Below, piece by piece: positions 48,551-58,797 of a stretch of DNA of 64,000 nt. The notes beneath the pieces are model-generated. The model ran no database searches. It worked only from the letters and a program-made list of their open reading frames with translations, and was not told the origin of the DNA. Source of the DNA: Podocnemis expansa. Its lineage: Eukaryota; Chordata; Testudines; Podocnemididae. A program made the position numbers and the translations under genes. The stretch covers positions 45,437,275-45,501,274 of the forward strand of contig ML681989.1 in assembly GCA_007922195.1 (NCBI GenBank), in the 5' to 3' direction. Each line of letters starts with the position of its first letter. The stretch's first letter is position 1.

Positions 48551-48784
48551 ACCCCCCCCGCAAAGCCCTTACCTGGGCTGTTTGCAGGCTGCCTGACCGA
48601 CTGGAAGCTGCTTCCAGCCGCAAGCTGCCCCACCCTGCAGGGGGAGATTCACAAACTCATGGCCTGCTGCAGCTCTCTGCCAGCTGGGTTTAGGGTGGAG
48701 CCACCAAAACTCTGTGTTCCGGCAGCTTGTGCTATTTTGGGGTGGGGGGGGAGTTAGGGTCATTTTGTTTTCCTCTCTGATATC

Positions 48785-50240
48785 TGTTATGTTTTAAGTT
48801 TGTTCTGTAATATGTGAGTGTAACTGAGACTATTATACTGGGGAGTTTATGTTTAAGGCACTCCACCCCAGCAGTGGGTGACAGTTTGGTGGGTTACTGC
48901 TGAGGTGAAGTCTGCCCAGCAACAGCTGGTGGTGCGCTGAGACATTACAGCCGTATGCAACTGCAAGGGGAAGGGGGAGAAGGATTCTCCCCAGAAAGTT
49001 CTGCTCTCTCTCTAGAACCTTCTTCATGTAACTGAAGGGAAGGTAGTTCCTGGCGTGAAAAGAGAATGGTCTGATTGGTGGGCACTCTAGGTATAAAAAG
49101 GGAGTCCTCTGATGAGATGGGTCTCCCTGCACCATCTCTGCAGCCGAGAAGGAAGCAGTGAATGTTGGTCCTGTGGCACTTTGGTCTGAGGAAGGCCCTG
49201 TTGTGCCGATACCTTCCTGAGGAAACTTGTTATTGCTCCCTCATCATATGTTCATTTGAAAGAGAACCTCAGAGTCTCTGGGACTGGTGTCTGGGCAGAA
49301 CCCCGGGTTCAAGGAATCAGGAGTTCAGACGTGGCAGAGATCTCCTAGCAGGCTCTGAAGCGGATTGTTGTGGTGAGGAAAATCCCAAAGCTCAGAGCCT
49401 GGGACTATGTGACTGAAGATTGGCTCTGTCTTGAAACTTTGATAGTGGAGCGAAGGACTTTTGGTAAAGGTCTCCTGAGCCTCCATGGCTTGAAGAAGAC
49501 AAGCCACGTTTGGAGAGCCAGACCAGCAGAGTCTGATCACTGGATCTTGTTGGGGTGCTGTTCACCGCTATCGAGTGAAGAAAACTGTGAGGTTTATTGG
49601 GGCAATACAGGAGAGAGAGGGGGTTTACACCTCACCGGTGACAGGTACTTACCTGTGGAAAGAAAGTGTGCTCTCACTGTGAGCCTGTGGGAGGGGAGAT
49701 GGTCCCCCGGCAGCTCGTGAGAGGTTTCACCTCCAGTGGTAGATGCTTACCTGCAGGGTTTGTGGTCACAGCGGAGGGTGGGAGGAACACGGTGGTTAAG
49801 GGGAAGGTTTTAACAGGGGTTCAATATGTTCTATGTTTATTTCATTGTGCTAGTCTGCCATGGTGTTTGATATTTTGATGTAACTGTGTTGATCTGATTT
49901 TGAGTTGCTCTTATACACTTAATGTAATAAAGACTAAGATAGCCACATAATAGTTTTCCCTATTCCCTTACCCTGTAATAAACAGAAATCTGTTTTGACT
50001 TATACCAGTCTGAGGTCACTCTGTTAACTCTCACCACAATTATCAGAGGTACCCAGGTTGATAGATGCCTGAGTCGAGTTAATGGCAAGAGGGTGTCTTG
50101 CAATTCCCATTCTAAAAGAGGCTGCTCTCAGGTCTCAATTTTAAGGATTTGAGCTGCTTTTCGTTAACGGGGTGGGCGGAACTTTGTGTGCCAGTGTGTT
50201 CCTCAAATTTTAAGGGGGCCTGGAACGCTGCCCACCTAAA
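48785..50240 (+). mobile_element. Possible LTR retroelement sequence (endogenous, no genes seen)
   Basis: A TATA box (gtataaaaag at 49091), two polyadenylation signals (aataaa at 49926 and 49977) and overall non-AT-rich composition suggest a long terminal repeat or its remnant. A TG start near 48785 and a CA end near 50036 are possible but were chosen by eye. No target duplication, primer-binding site or gag/pol/env sequence could be identified. Short frames on both strands look like chance. It could also be another kind of repeat. Confidence 0.35.
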
Positions 50241-51271
50241 AAAAGGGGGCACTGCAACTGTGTTCCAGTCCATTCCCCCTTTCTTTAACCCCTGTGACTG
50301 AGAGGGAGTTTTGGGAAGTCCTGTATGTTGCAGTACAGTACATATGCTTTAAATAATTCATATACAAATGCCAAATTTGAAAATCAATTGGGACTAGACT
50401 GAGGTGGTGATGATTGTGGGAAGCAACTAGACAATTGGTCTGAGTTGTCCATCTTTGTAGCATTTGCAGCTTGAGTGTTTACCTACATAAACACTCTGCC
50501 CACTATAATATTAATCTTTGTACAATGTATGCCTTGCAAGATATCATTTCAAAACCTCATTGTTTGTTTGTTAATATTGTCTTGATAAAATGTATATGAC
50601 AACTTTGCATACAGGACACACAGAGAAACAGCTGGGAATGACTCTCATGCAGCTTTTTGTGAGCAATCCAGACCCAAGGCTACAGGAACAAAACATTGTA
50701 ATGGGCAACCCCTGGTCAAAAGCCAGGTTTTGGCAGACTATGGTGGGACAATAACATGCTGCTTATAACTGGAGTTTAACTTTTGGACAAGTGCTGGTCT
50801 CAATTTATTGTCTAAATTTTACTTGAATTAGCATTTTCCAGCCTGCACAGAAAGATGCAGCTTGCCACTTAAAACACTGTTACTTATGACTATCTCAGAG
50901 ACAACCCAATGTAAGGTCTTTCTCAGATTTTATATCTAATGATGAAGAAAATACAAACCTCTAGTTCAATTTCTTATTTACTCACATACAGTTGATTTTA
51001 GTGATGAGAGCAGCTAAAATCTGCAGTAATTGTCTATAAACATTTTGGTAATGGTTTGTTCATTTTTTAAAACTTTCCTCTTTGATTTGGTTTGGCAGAA
51101 CAACAGTGAGTCTGCAGCTCAAGGATTGTAAGACTTAGTTACCAAAGAACCCTTGCAAAATGAAACCTCAAAGAAATTATCTTCAACTGCAAGGGATCAC
51201 AAATGAAGAAATCAATAAATTAAGATAAAGTATCTTAAGCTTCAGTTCCTCGTATTTTGTATAGAATCAAT

Positions 51272-51770
51272 GGCCATGTCCACACGTTGCTTTTAAATCA
51301 AAACGATCGTTGTTTCGATTTAAAAAAAGTCATGTCTGAATGATGTTTTGTTATTTTGAAATGATGAGCCCCGTCATTTCAAAACAACAAACCGTCTTTT
51401 GAAACAGTAAAACCTAGGAAGAAATCAAAATAGCCGTTAAATCGAAATGGTTGTTTTGAAATAACACCGTTCAGACATGTTATTTCAAAATAACCATTAT
51501 TTTGATTTAACACTTTTGCCCTTCTCCTTCCCAGGTTCCTTCCTTTTTCTATATATTGAGTGGGGGCATGGCCCTTCTAGGAGACCATCTTGCCACATTT
51601 CCCATGGTGCCCCTCCCCTGAATTGACATAGCAAGTCATGTTTCCAGACTTGCTATTTCGATTTGGTGTTTTTGCTCATTTGATTTAAGTTAAATTTATT
51701 TAATGGCTTTATTTCAAATTAACTTATTTCGATTTAACTTAAATTGAATTAACCCTGTATTTGTGGAGAT
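51272..51770. mobile_element. 500-bp MITE, copy 2
   Basis: Starts ggccatgtccacacgttgc and ends 'tgtggagatagcca'. It aligns with 36207-36705 throughout, including 'ttctatatattgagtgggggcatggccc' and 'ccagacttgctatttcgattt'. Non-coding. Confidence 0.65.
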
Positions 51771-51952
51771 AGCCAATACAAAAATGGTTAAGTTAAGAAA
51801 ACATCGCTTCATAAGAGAAAATGTGAACTAAGTAAACTGTTCTGAAGTTTTTATCAAGAGATTTAAGAATTGTCCTTGGGAAATCAACAGATAGGGAAAA
51901 ACATTAAGAAAGTGAAGAACACTCAATCCTTCTGAACAATGTGAAAGGAAAC

Positions 51953-52011
51953 TGTTTTGTTTTGTTTTGTTTTTGTTTTTTTTGTTTGTTTTTGTTTTGT
52001 TTTGTTTTTTG
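51953..52011. repeat. (TTTTG)n simple repeat
   Basis: About 59 bp of TTTTG and TTTTTG units on the plus strand. Confidence 0.93.
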
Positions 52012-52760
52012 TAAAGATTGAGGCAAGGCCACTTGAAGGGACATGCCTTGACCCACTTTTCACAGTCATACTCCTGCTACAATCTCCTTCTATGTCCCAC
52101 AACATTAACCTTCACCTCCATACCAGGTCCTATACTTAGAGAAGTTTCTTGTGCAAGATTGTGTACAGAAATCAAAGCAGAGTCAGAGTACAGAGTCAAA
52201 GTCCTGCCACTAATCTGTAACTCATTTTTTCTACTCTTAATCTATTCTTCCTTTCTAGAGACTTCATTCACTGTCCTCTCACTCATTTTCTACCTCAAAC
52301 CCTTTACCTTTTTCTTTCTTCTCTCACTTAATATCTTATCATTTTAACCTCTTCAATTTTCTGGTGAGCAAAACACTTTATTCCTTGTCTCCTTAAAGAA
52401 AATTCTCCTCCTCCTCCTTTTCATTTCAGGTTTTACTTCCTTGTGGCATACAGTAGAAAGGGCTGTATTTCTAGCAAGCTAGCAAAGGCCAATTGTCATT
52501 TTTACTACAACATAAGAAGCATAGAATATGAGATATTTTTCTTTAATATGAATATGAATTAAGTTACAAATATTATATCAAAACATTTTCTGGTTAATTT
52601 GCTCTTCTGAGTGTTAGAAAAAAAGTGTCCCATTTTTAAGTCACAGATCCATTCTTATATTATTACATGTCAACAAACAATAGTTAGTCCTTTATTATTG
52701 GCTCTTCACTGCTTTCATTTTAACTCACACATCTTTCTTTCCTTTGATTTTTTATATATA

Positions 52761-52840
52761 GGTCACTGGCTAGTGTAGCACTTAAGAGCGAAACCCTTTG
52801 ATACGGGAGACCGGGGTTCAAATCCCGGTGGGTACCTATC
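52761..52840 (+). promoter_or_regulatory. tRNA-like head with pol III A/B boxes
   Basis: TGGCTAGTGTAGC (from 52767) resembles an A box and GGTTCAAATCC (52815-52825) is a strong B box. The T-arm-like hairpin CCGGG (52811-52815)/CCCGG (52824-52828) surrounds it. The anticodon and acceptor regions pair poorly, so it is tRNA-derived rather than a tRNA gene. The following 'ggggtccttgggcaaaagaccc' also resembles the body of tRNA-derived SINEs. It could drive pol III transcription of the LINE, or be a SINE fused to it. Confidence 0.55.
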
Positions 52841-52933
52841 TACCTTCCAAGTAGGGGTCCTTGGGCAAAAGACCCCCCCCCAATGCCTCACTTGCCTACC
52901 TCGAATATGAGAGTGACATGAACTAGGAGAGTC

Positions 52934-53395
52934 ATGCCGGCTCAGACGTCGCCTGGATTAACAAGGTCTGTGCCAGATGTTGGGGAACCAGGACAATCTG
53001 ACGATAAGTGGGCTACTGGAACAAACCATACATGGATGAGACAAGAGAACCTGGAATTGATGGAATGCTACTACAACAGTAGACCTAATGAGAGGGGATA
53101 TATGAAACGTATGAGGGAAGTATGGATGGACAAAAGACCTACATCCACACGAACTGAGAAACAGCTAGTTACCCAATGCTTCAATATAGTAAAGAGGAAA
53201 CTGCTCTCACAACTGGAGATACACCAACTCCACATTACCTCCCGGACTCAAGAAGAAGACCCAGAAGAACAACTAGATGTGCAGCCAACACCTGAAGCTG
53301 GAACTTCACTGCCACACCCTCCATTACAGAGCACAGCAGCTGATATGAGGCATAAAATCATGGATAAACTAGCTACAGTCAACCCTCGAGACTGA
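52934..53395 (+). pseudogene. LINE ORF, N-terminal part
   Basis: 153 codons from an ATG in the phrase gtcATGCCGGCTCAG, ending at TGA 53393-53395. It contains a helix-rich block (ENLELMECYYNSRPNERGYM ... QLVTQCFNIVKRKLL) typical of this element group and possibly a DNA-binding helix-turn-helix. No CCHH finger is visible. Beyond the TGA the same frame remains coding-like up to a C10 tract (53569-53578), where the frame changes. The C10 slip could be a real mutation or a sequencing error. Confidence 0.75.
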
Positions 53396-53582
53396 TTACC
53401 AAGGCTTGTTGGAGAAGTACCATCAGCTAGTATGCTAGAAGATGCCAATAGAGCCCTAATGACAATTCCTACTACCACCATCACTGAAACCAATGAACTG
53501 GTATGCGCTACAGCCTCTGTAATCCTGGAGATGCTTGGCTACATGACCAAGAAGAACACCAGTACAGACCCCCCCCCCGAAA

Positions 53583-54560
53583 ATGAGGCTGGAGGATAAG
53601 ATCAAGGTAACTTGGAGAGAAGTTAGCCAGCTGGTGGAACTACAGAAGGGTGTAGAGATTAAGGATAAGACTCGGCTACTGAGAAAATACAAGGGCCTGA
53701 CTCCATCTGAAGCCCTAGAGACTGCTAAACAAAGGCTCACAACACTGGCTACCAGGCTAAGGAGATACACTAGGGAAGCAGAGGCCAAAAAGATAAATGC
53801 CCTGTGCTCCAACGAACCATCCAAGGTGTACTCCCAACTGCAGTGCAACAACACAATAACAGCAGAAACTGCACAGTACTGCAAGACCATATAGGAGAAA
53901 GAGAAGATTTATAACACCAGTGCAAAGTGGCTGCAGGACCTGAGAACAGACCACAGCAATCTCCCAGAACAGGAACCAGTCACCATCACAGCAGCAGACA
54001 TCCAACAGCGGGTCAAGAACATGAAGAGCTGGACAGCACCTGGCCCGGACATGATCCACACCTACTGGCTAAAGAAACTAACAGCAGTGCATGAACGCCT
54101 AGCAACACAGATGAGCCAGCTGCTAGCAGCAGGCTCCCACCCAGACTGGCTAACACAAGGAAGGACAGTGCTGATCATGAAAGACCCCCACAAGGGAACA
54201 GCACCATCCAACTACCGGCCAATAACCTGCCTCCGTACAACATGGAAAGTCCTATCAGGCATCATAGCCGCCAAGCTACAGGACCACATGGGCCAGTGCC
54301 TGAGCACAGCTCAGAAGGGCATTGGGAACACCACCAGAGGCTCAAAACACCATTTGCTCAGAGATAGAGCAGTCGCCCAAGACTCAAGGTCTAGACAGAC
54401 CAATCTGAGCACAGCCTGGATTGACTACAGGAAAGCCTACGACTCAATGCTGCACACATGGATCTGTGAATGTCTGGTGCTATACAAAGTCAACAGGACA
54501 CTAAGGACCTTCCTCAAGAACTCAATGGGACTGTGGAAGACAACGCTGGAAGTCAACTAA
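53583..54560 (+). pseudogene. LINE ORF, RT N-terminal half
   Basis: One frame broken by TAG at 53892-53894 and ended by TAA at 54558-54560. The stretch includes a basic helical region, the RT entry motif SNYRPITCL (about 54209) and motif A, AWIDYRKAYDS (about 54415), with its catalytic Asp. Codon-level continuity before and after the TAG shows that this is a nonsense change, not an intergenic gap. Confidence 0.85.
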
Positions 54561-54566
54561 AGATAG

Positions 54567-56150
54567 CTTGCACAAGTGGCCATCAAGTGCGGCATATACC
54601 AAGGTGATGTGCTGTCCCCGATGCTGTTCTGCATTGGCTTGAACCCCCTCAGCCAGATAATCACAAGGACTGGATATGGATACAAGTTCAAGAGTGGAAC
54701 TACCATCAGCCACCTCCTCTACATGGATGACATCAAGCTGTATGCTAAGACTGAACGAGACATCAACTCACTACTCCACCTGACACGGATCTACAGTGAG
54801 GATACTGGGATGTCATTCGGACTGGAGAAGTGTGGCCGGATGGTAGTGAAGAGAGGGAAGGTAGTCAAGATTGATGGGGTGGAACTACCAGTAGGCCACA
54901 CAGCAGACATACAGACCAGCTACAAGTACCTTGGCATCCCACAGTCACGTGGGAACCACAATGAGGAGGCAAGGAAGACAGCAACATCCAAGTACCACCA
55001 AAGGATAAGACAGGTCCTGAAGAGCCAGCTCAATGGGAAGAACAAGATCCACACCATCAACAGGTACGCCCTGCCAGTCATCAGATACCCGGCCAGTATA
55101 GTGAGCTGGCCAAAGGAGGACATGGAGGCTGCCGATGTGAAGACCCGGAAGCTCCTCACAATGTATGGAGGTTTCCACCCCAAGTCCAACACCCAGAGAC
55201 TCTACGCCAGCCGGAAAGAAGGCGGGCAGGGTTTGGTGAGTGTCAAAGCGACTGTCCTGGATGAAACCCAGAGCATCCAGGAGTACATCAGTAAGATGGC
55301 ACCCAAGGATGAGCTGCTGAGAGAATGCCTGAGGCAGCAGCAGCAGACATGGGAGGAAGATCAAGCAGAAGAAGTGCCATGGCAAGACAAGACCCTGCAT
55401 GGGATGTACCATCAACAGATAGCTGAGGTGGGTGACATTGGGAAATCCTACCAGTGGCTGGAAAGGGCTGGACTAAAAGACAGCACTGAGGCACTGATCA
55501 TAGCAGCACAAGGGCAGGCACTGAGCACCAGATCCACTAAAGCAGGGGTCTACCACACTAGACAGGACCCAAGGTGCAGACTGTGCAGAGAGGCCTCAGA
55601 GACAGTCCAACACATAGTGGCAGGATGTAAGATGCAGGCAGGAACAGCATACACTGAACGGCACAACCAAGTAGCTGGCATTGTGTACAGGAACATCTGC
55701 ACAGTGTATGGGCTAGACCCTCCCAAGACCAGATGGGAGATCCCACAAAAGGTCATGGAGAATAACAGGACTAAGATTCTGTGGGACTTCCAGATCCAGA
55801 CGGACAGGCAGGTACTGGTCAATCAACCAGACATCATGGTAATAGACAAGGACCAGAATAGAGTGGTGGTGATAGATGTAGCAGTGCCAAGTGACAGCAA
55901 CATCAGGAAGAAGGAGTATGAGAAGCTGGAGAAGTACCAGGGCCTGAAAGAGGAACTAGAGCGGATGTGGAAAGTGAAGGCCAAAGTGGTCCCGGTGGTG
56001 GTAGGAGCACTCAGGGCTGTGACTCCTAAGCTGGGAGAGTGGCTCCAACAGATCCCAGGAACAACATCAGAGCTCTCTGTCCAGACGAGTGCAGTGCTCG
56101 GATCAGCTAAGATACTGCGCAGAACCCTCAAACTCCCAGGCCTCTGGTAG
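54567..56150 (+). pseudogene. LINE ORF, RT C-terminal half and PD-D/E-K endonuclease
   Basis: The largest open frame in the window (524 codons from the ATG at 54576), in the same frame as the preceding segment but separated by TAA and TAG at 54558-54566. Counting from the ATG: motif B GIYQGDVLSPM at 6-16; motif C YMDD at 49-52, intact; thumb with KYLGIPQ at 117-123; zinc knuckle C334-x2-C337...H346...C351; and nuclease residues P418-D419 and D434, with Lys/Glu in the helix IRKKEYEKLEKY from 443. It ends LKLPGLW followed by TAG. Openness of this half suggests a relatively recent insertion, but without motif A it cannot work alone. Confidence 0.88.
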
Positions 56151-57266
56151 AGGACCCGAGGTTGAGGATGACGCATACCACCCATAGGGGTAAGAGGGGA
56201 ATTTTTAAAAATCTATATATATATATATCTAAGTATGAAAAATAAACAACATAAACATGAAATGTTTTAGCCTGCCAGTGATTTCACATAACCATTAAGA
56301 AATCAGAACTGCCATAGCAATCATACTCTATTTGTATAGTATGTGTATAATGTAGTTCTGTTGTTTCCAAACCTTTTTGGCTCTATGTCCACAGATATTT
56401 TTATAGTTCAAAAGCCACTGCTCCCCCACATCCAAAGAAAAGGAGTTCAGTAAGGAGGCTGCCTCCTTGCTGATCTCATGTCTCCTTGGCTGCAGCAAGG
56501 ACATCTCATGTGTACTGTGGCTCTGAGCACTCCACCTAGGTCCCTAGGCAGTGGCTCCCATCAGCAGCCAGGGAACAGATGATCAGTGCTCCTTTCCCTC
56601 TGGCTGCAGTAGGGATCCCAGCACGTAGAGATCCAGGCAAAGCAGTTTGCTCTGTGCTGGAGCCAGTGAAGGGGACTTGTAGACTCCCCTGACTCTGGCT
56701 CCAGTAGGGACCCGAGCACCTATAAACCTAGGAGGCACACCTTGCTGTGCTGCCTGCTACAACCAGGAGGAAGGAATGCTGATCTCTTATCCCTTTGGCT
56801 GTGTTTTTTTCATAGTCCTCCTAACTTCACTGACTTTAAAAAGTAGTTTCTACACTGCAGATCCTCCATTCATCAAAGATTCTGTGTAACTATTCTGAAT
56901 GTAATCTGTCACTTAAAAGGCTCATTCTCACCTCCCCAAAAATAAAAAGTGTTTCCCATCTACAGGAAAATTCCTGTTCTATTGACTAAACATTGTCTTC
57001 TGTTTGAGGAGATACTCTGATGAAAAAAAATAGGGTAGATTTAATAAAATGCTGTTAAAATCTAAACTGATGGTAGCTTTCCATCTGTTCCAACATTCGT
57101 TTTGAAATCAACATGGAAGTTTAGAGACTGATGCACACAAAATTGCAGATAAACTAAAAACTGGAATCAAACATACATTTGCAATGAAATATAACTGCCC
57201 TCAACATTGTTGTAATCTAAGAATGCAAACACTCTTTTTGTTCACCCTCACACAGATATTACTTAC

Positions 57267-57448
57267 TTGCTTTGTTTTTCCATGCTGGCAACCCTGAGAC
57301 TTTCCCATCGAGAATTAAGCAGATTCATTTGTTCTTGGATTTCATTTTCTTCATCATCTGAAAGCTTCCCAACTGTTATAAGTTGACTCCCCACTTGCAA
57401 AACATTACCAACACGTCCCTGGTGTGCTGTTAATTCCATCATAAAGCC
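57267..57448 (-). CDS. DMD: Dystrophin exon 11 (coding, 182 bp)
   Basis: Minus-strand exon starting [15 protein letters not shown] and ending ASMEKQS plus two bases (AA) of a split codon. It encodes the middle of spectrin-like repeat 1, including the conserved [10 protein letters not shown] segment with its structural Trp. The acceptor is ttttcag just above 57448 and the donor is GTAAGT at 57261-57266, a consensus site. The length of 182 bp is the known exon 11 length. The exon begins at a codon boundary and ends after codon position 2, so skipping it alone would break the frame; exon 12 restores it. No stop or frameshift is present. Confidence 0.97.
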
Positions 57449-57818
57449 CTGAAAATAAACACAAGGTAAATCTTAAGTAAGGTTACTGGAGGATTAGAGA
57501 GACTTTGTAGAAATATCTTCAATTCCACATATTTTCTAAAAAATAAGATTATCAATCTGGTTTAAAAATAATTTTAACTTTGTAACCCAATATAAAAATA
57601 AACACATTCGTCTTTTGTGTAGGGGGCAAAGTCTCCAGTGCTAAATTTAAAGCCTTCAAAACAAAACGAAAAAGGAAAAAACAGGGACTGACAATAAATA
57701 TCACCAGTGAAAATTTTATGACATTGACCTCAATATACCCTACAAATGGAAGAAAAATAATTAACACAAATGGTGAAGTGTTTGCATTGGTTTCTCAGTT
57801 TATTTAGTACAAATATAC
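57449..57818 (-). other. DMD: DMD intron 10 (370 bp, complete)
   Basis: Short intron between exons 10 and 11, AT-rich, with donor GTATAT and acceptor ttattttcag. No repeat is recognisable. An open frame on the minus strand here is chance readthrough of AT-rich sequence. Confidence 0.93.
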
Positions 57819-58007
57819 CTCATGGGTGTGAAACTGCTCTTTAACTTCTTCTACATCATTGGATATGTCTCCTTGTGCTTGTAATGCATCTTCAGCAGAG
57901 AGAAGCCATGTGAGTACTTCTTCTAAAGCTGTTTGGTAGTTGTCCAGGTCCACTTCTGCCTCCATCACTGAGCTGCCAAATGACCTGTCTTCAGGAGCTT
58001 CCAAATA
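57819..58007 (-). CDS. DMD: Dystrophin exon 10 (coding, 189 bp)
   Basis: Read on the minus strand from 58007 down to 57819, this is an open 63-codon exon beginning [13 protein letters not shown] and ending EQFHTHE. It matches the dystrophin segment at the end of hinge 1 and the start of the first spectrin-like repeat (human codons about 321-383), including the [14 protein letters not shown] helix core. Dystrophin links cortical actin to the dystroglycan complex under the muscle membrane, and these rod-domain repeats are triple-helical spacers. The acceptor is tgaacag at 58008-58014 and the donor GTATAT follows GAG at 57819. The length equals the known exon 10 length, and both ends fall between codons. 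Exon 11 follows after only 370 bp. The polypyrimidine tract upstream is an unusual T/GG simple repeat. Confidence 0.97.
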
Positions 58008-58021
58008 CTGTTCAGAAATTA

Positions 58022-58066
58022 AAAAAAAAAAACCAAAAAAACCAAAAAAACCAAACACACACACAC
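58022..58066. repeat. Simple repeat forming the exon 10 polypyrimidine tract
   Basis: The plus strand reads A12, then three 'CCAAAAAAA'-like units, then CA repeats. In the DMD sense this is TG repeats, T7GG units and T12 immediately before 'aatttctgaacag'. Confidence 0.9.
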
Positions 58067-58756
58067 AAAATAATCCAAAAACAAAACAAAAAGGAATTAA
58101 GCATTTAGAATCTGCTAAAAATATAGGTTAGATGAATAAATAGAATGGCATATTCTTCACTCTACAGAACAGTTCTCTTATTTACACTTAGTACCCATGA
58201 AGAAAGACATGACCTCTAATAAACATTCATTTTGTCTGGAGCCTGCACCAGTCTTTCAGCCCTGGGGAAATCTGCTCTACTTGGGTCCTTCAGCAGCAGC
58301 TCCCTTCTGCAACCAGGAGGAGGGGATCTATGAGTTATTTGGAAAGCCACTGTGAACCATTTTTGGTCCCCGGGCCATGGATTGGGTTGCATAGTTAATA
58401 CTATAATGTACAGCATGTAACTATTCTAAATGTAATCAAAAGTTAAAGTTACATGTAAAATGTTTTTGTCCACAAGTTTTTTTTTCATTTATAGTTCCTC
58501 CACCTCTCAATGTTCTCTTCAGAATGACAGAATTATATTTAATTTCTGTAACATCTTGCACAACTACACCATCCTAAATGCCTTTAAAGCAATGGACTCA
58601 GGGCTAGTATTGTATCGCCTATATGCAGATGAACTGCGACAACTACATCATTCAATGTTTTAAATACATGCAGTGGTGGGCTCAATTAATATTCAAAGTA
58701 TTATTTATTCAAGATTATGTTATATAGTTCATGCAAGGCTGCAAGTCATTGACCAA

Positions 58757-58797
58757 AAAAAAAAAAAAAAAAACCAAAACAAAAAAACCAAAAAACC
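58757..58797. repeat. A-rich simple repeat
   Basis: A19 followed by 'ccaaaacaaaaaaaccaaaaaa'. Similar A/CC tracts recur in this intron. Confidence 0.9.

Larger units (their letters stand above)
52761..56229 (+). mobile_element. R4/Dong-like LINE with restriction-like endonuclease
   Basis: About 3.4 kb on the plus strand. Order: tRNA-like head (52761-52840), 5' leader, one long reading frame with N-terminal helical region, RT, CCHC zinc knuckle and a C-terminal PD-D/E-K endonuclease, a short 3' UTR, and a (TA)n end at 56214-56229. The upstream flank is also TA-rich (tttatatata, 52751-52760). The single-ORF layout with a C-terminal endonuclease is that of the R2/R4/Dong group; assignment to R4/Dong rather than R2 is inference from overall similarity to widely distributed fish and reptile proteins. 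The frame has four premature stops and one frameshift, but the last 1.58 kb is open. Confidence 0.85.
33496..57266 (-). other. DMD: DMD intron 11 (23.8 kb)
   Basis: Largest complete intron in the window and the main element reservoir: an L2-like LINE with nested MITEs, two 500-bp MITEs, a PLE, CR1 pieces, a possible LTR and an R4/Dong-like LINE. Nothing was recognised in 33770-35680, 37465-40290, 40345-43650 (apart from an AAT tract and a short common motif), 46110-47420, 50250-51265, 52015-52750 and 56235-57260. The last includes a GC-richer stretch at 56350-56800 with near-repeats of 'tgcagtagggatcccagcac', which looks repeat-derived but unclassified. Confidence 0.9.

Noticed and set aside
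48253..48693. 146-codon histidine/proline/threonine-rich frame
   Set aside because: Translation of an irregular C-rich minisatellite. No conservation signal or splice context.
49162..49720. Plus-strand frames of 84-116 codons read as a viral-type protein
   Set aside because: No gag, pol or env motif is visible, and the frames lie in sequence that looks like a possible LTR rather than coding.
52761..52835. A functional tRNA gene
   Set aside because: The B box and T arm are good, but the acceptor and anticodon stems do not pair properly, and it is joined to the LINE leader.
54920..56185. Minus-strand frames of 90-156 codons
   Set aside because: Antisense shadows of the LINE RT/endonuclease frame.
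56350..56830. Possible hAT-like element starting near 'gtttccaaacctttttgg'
   Set aside because: Only one terminus-like motif was found. No matching right end or target duplication.
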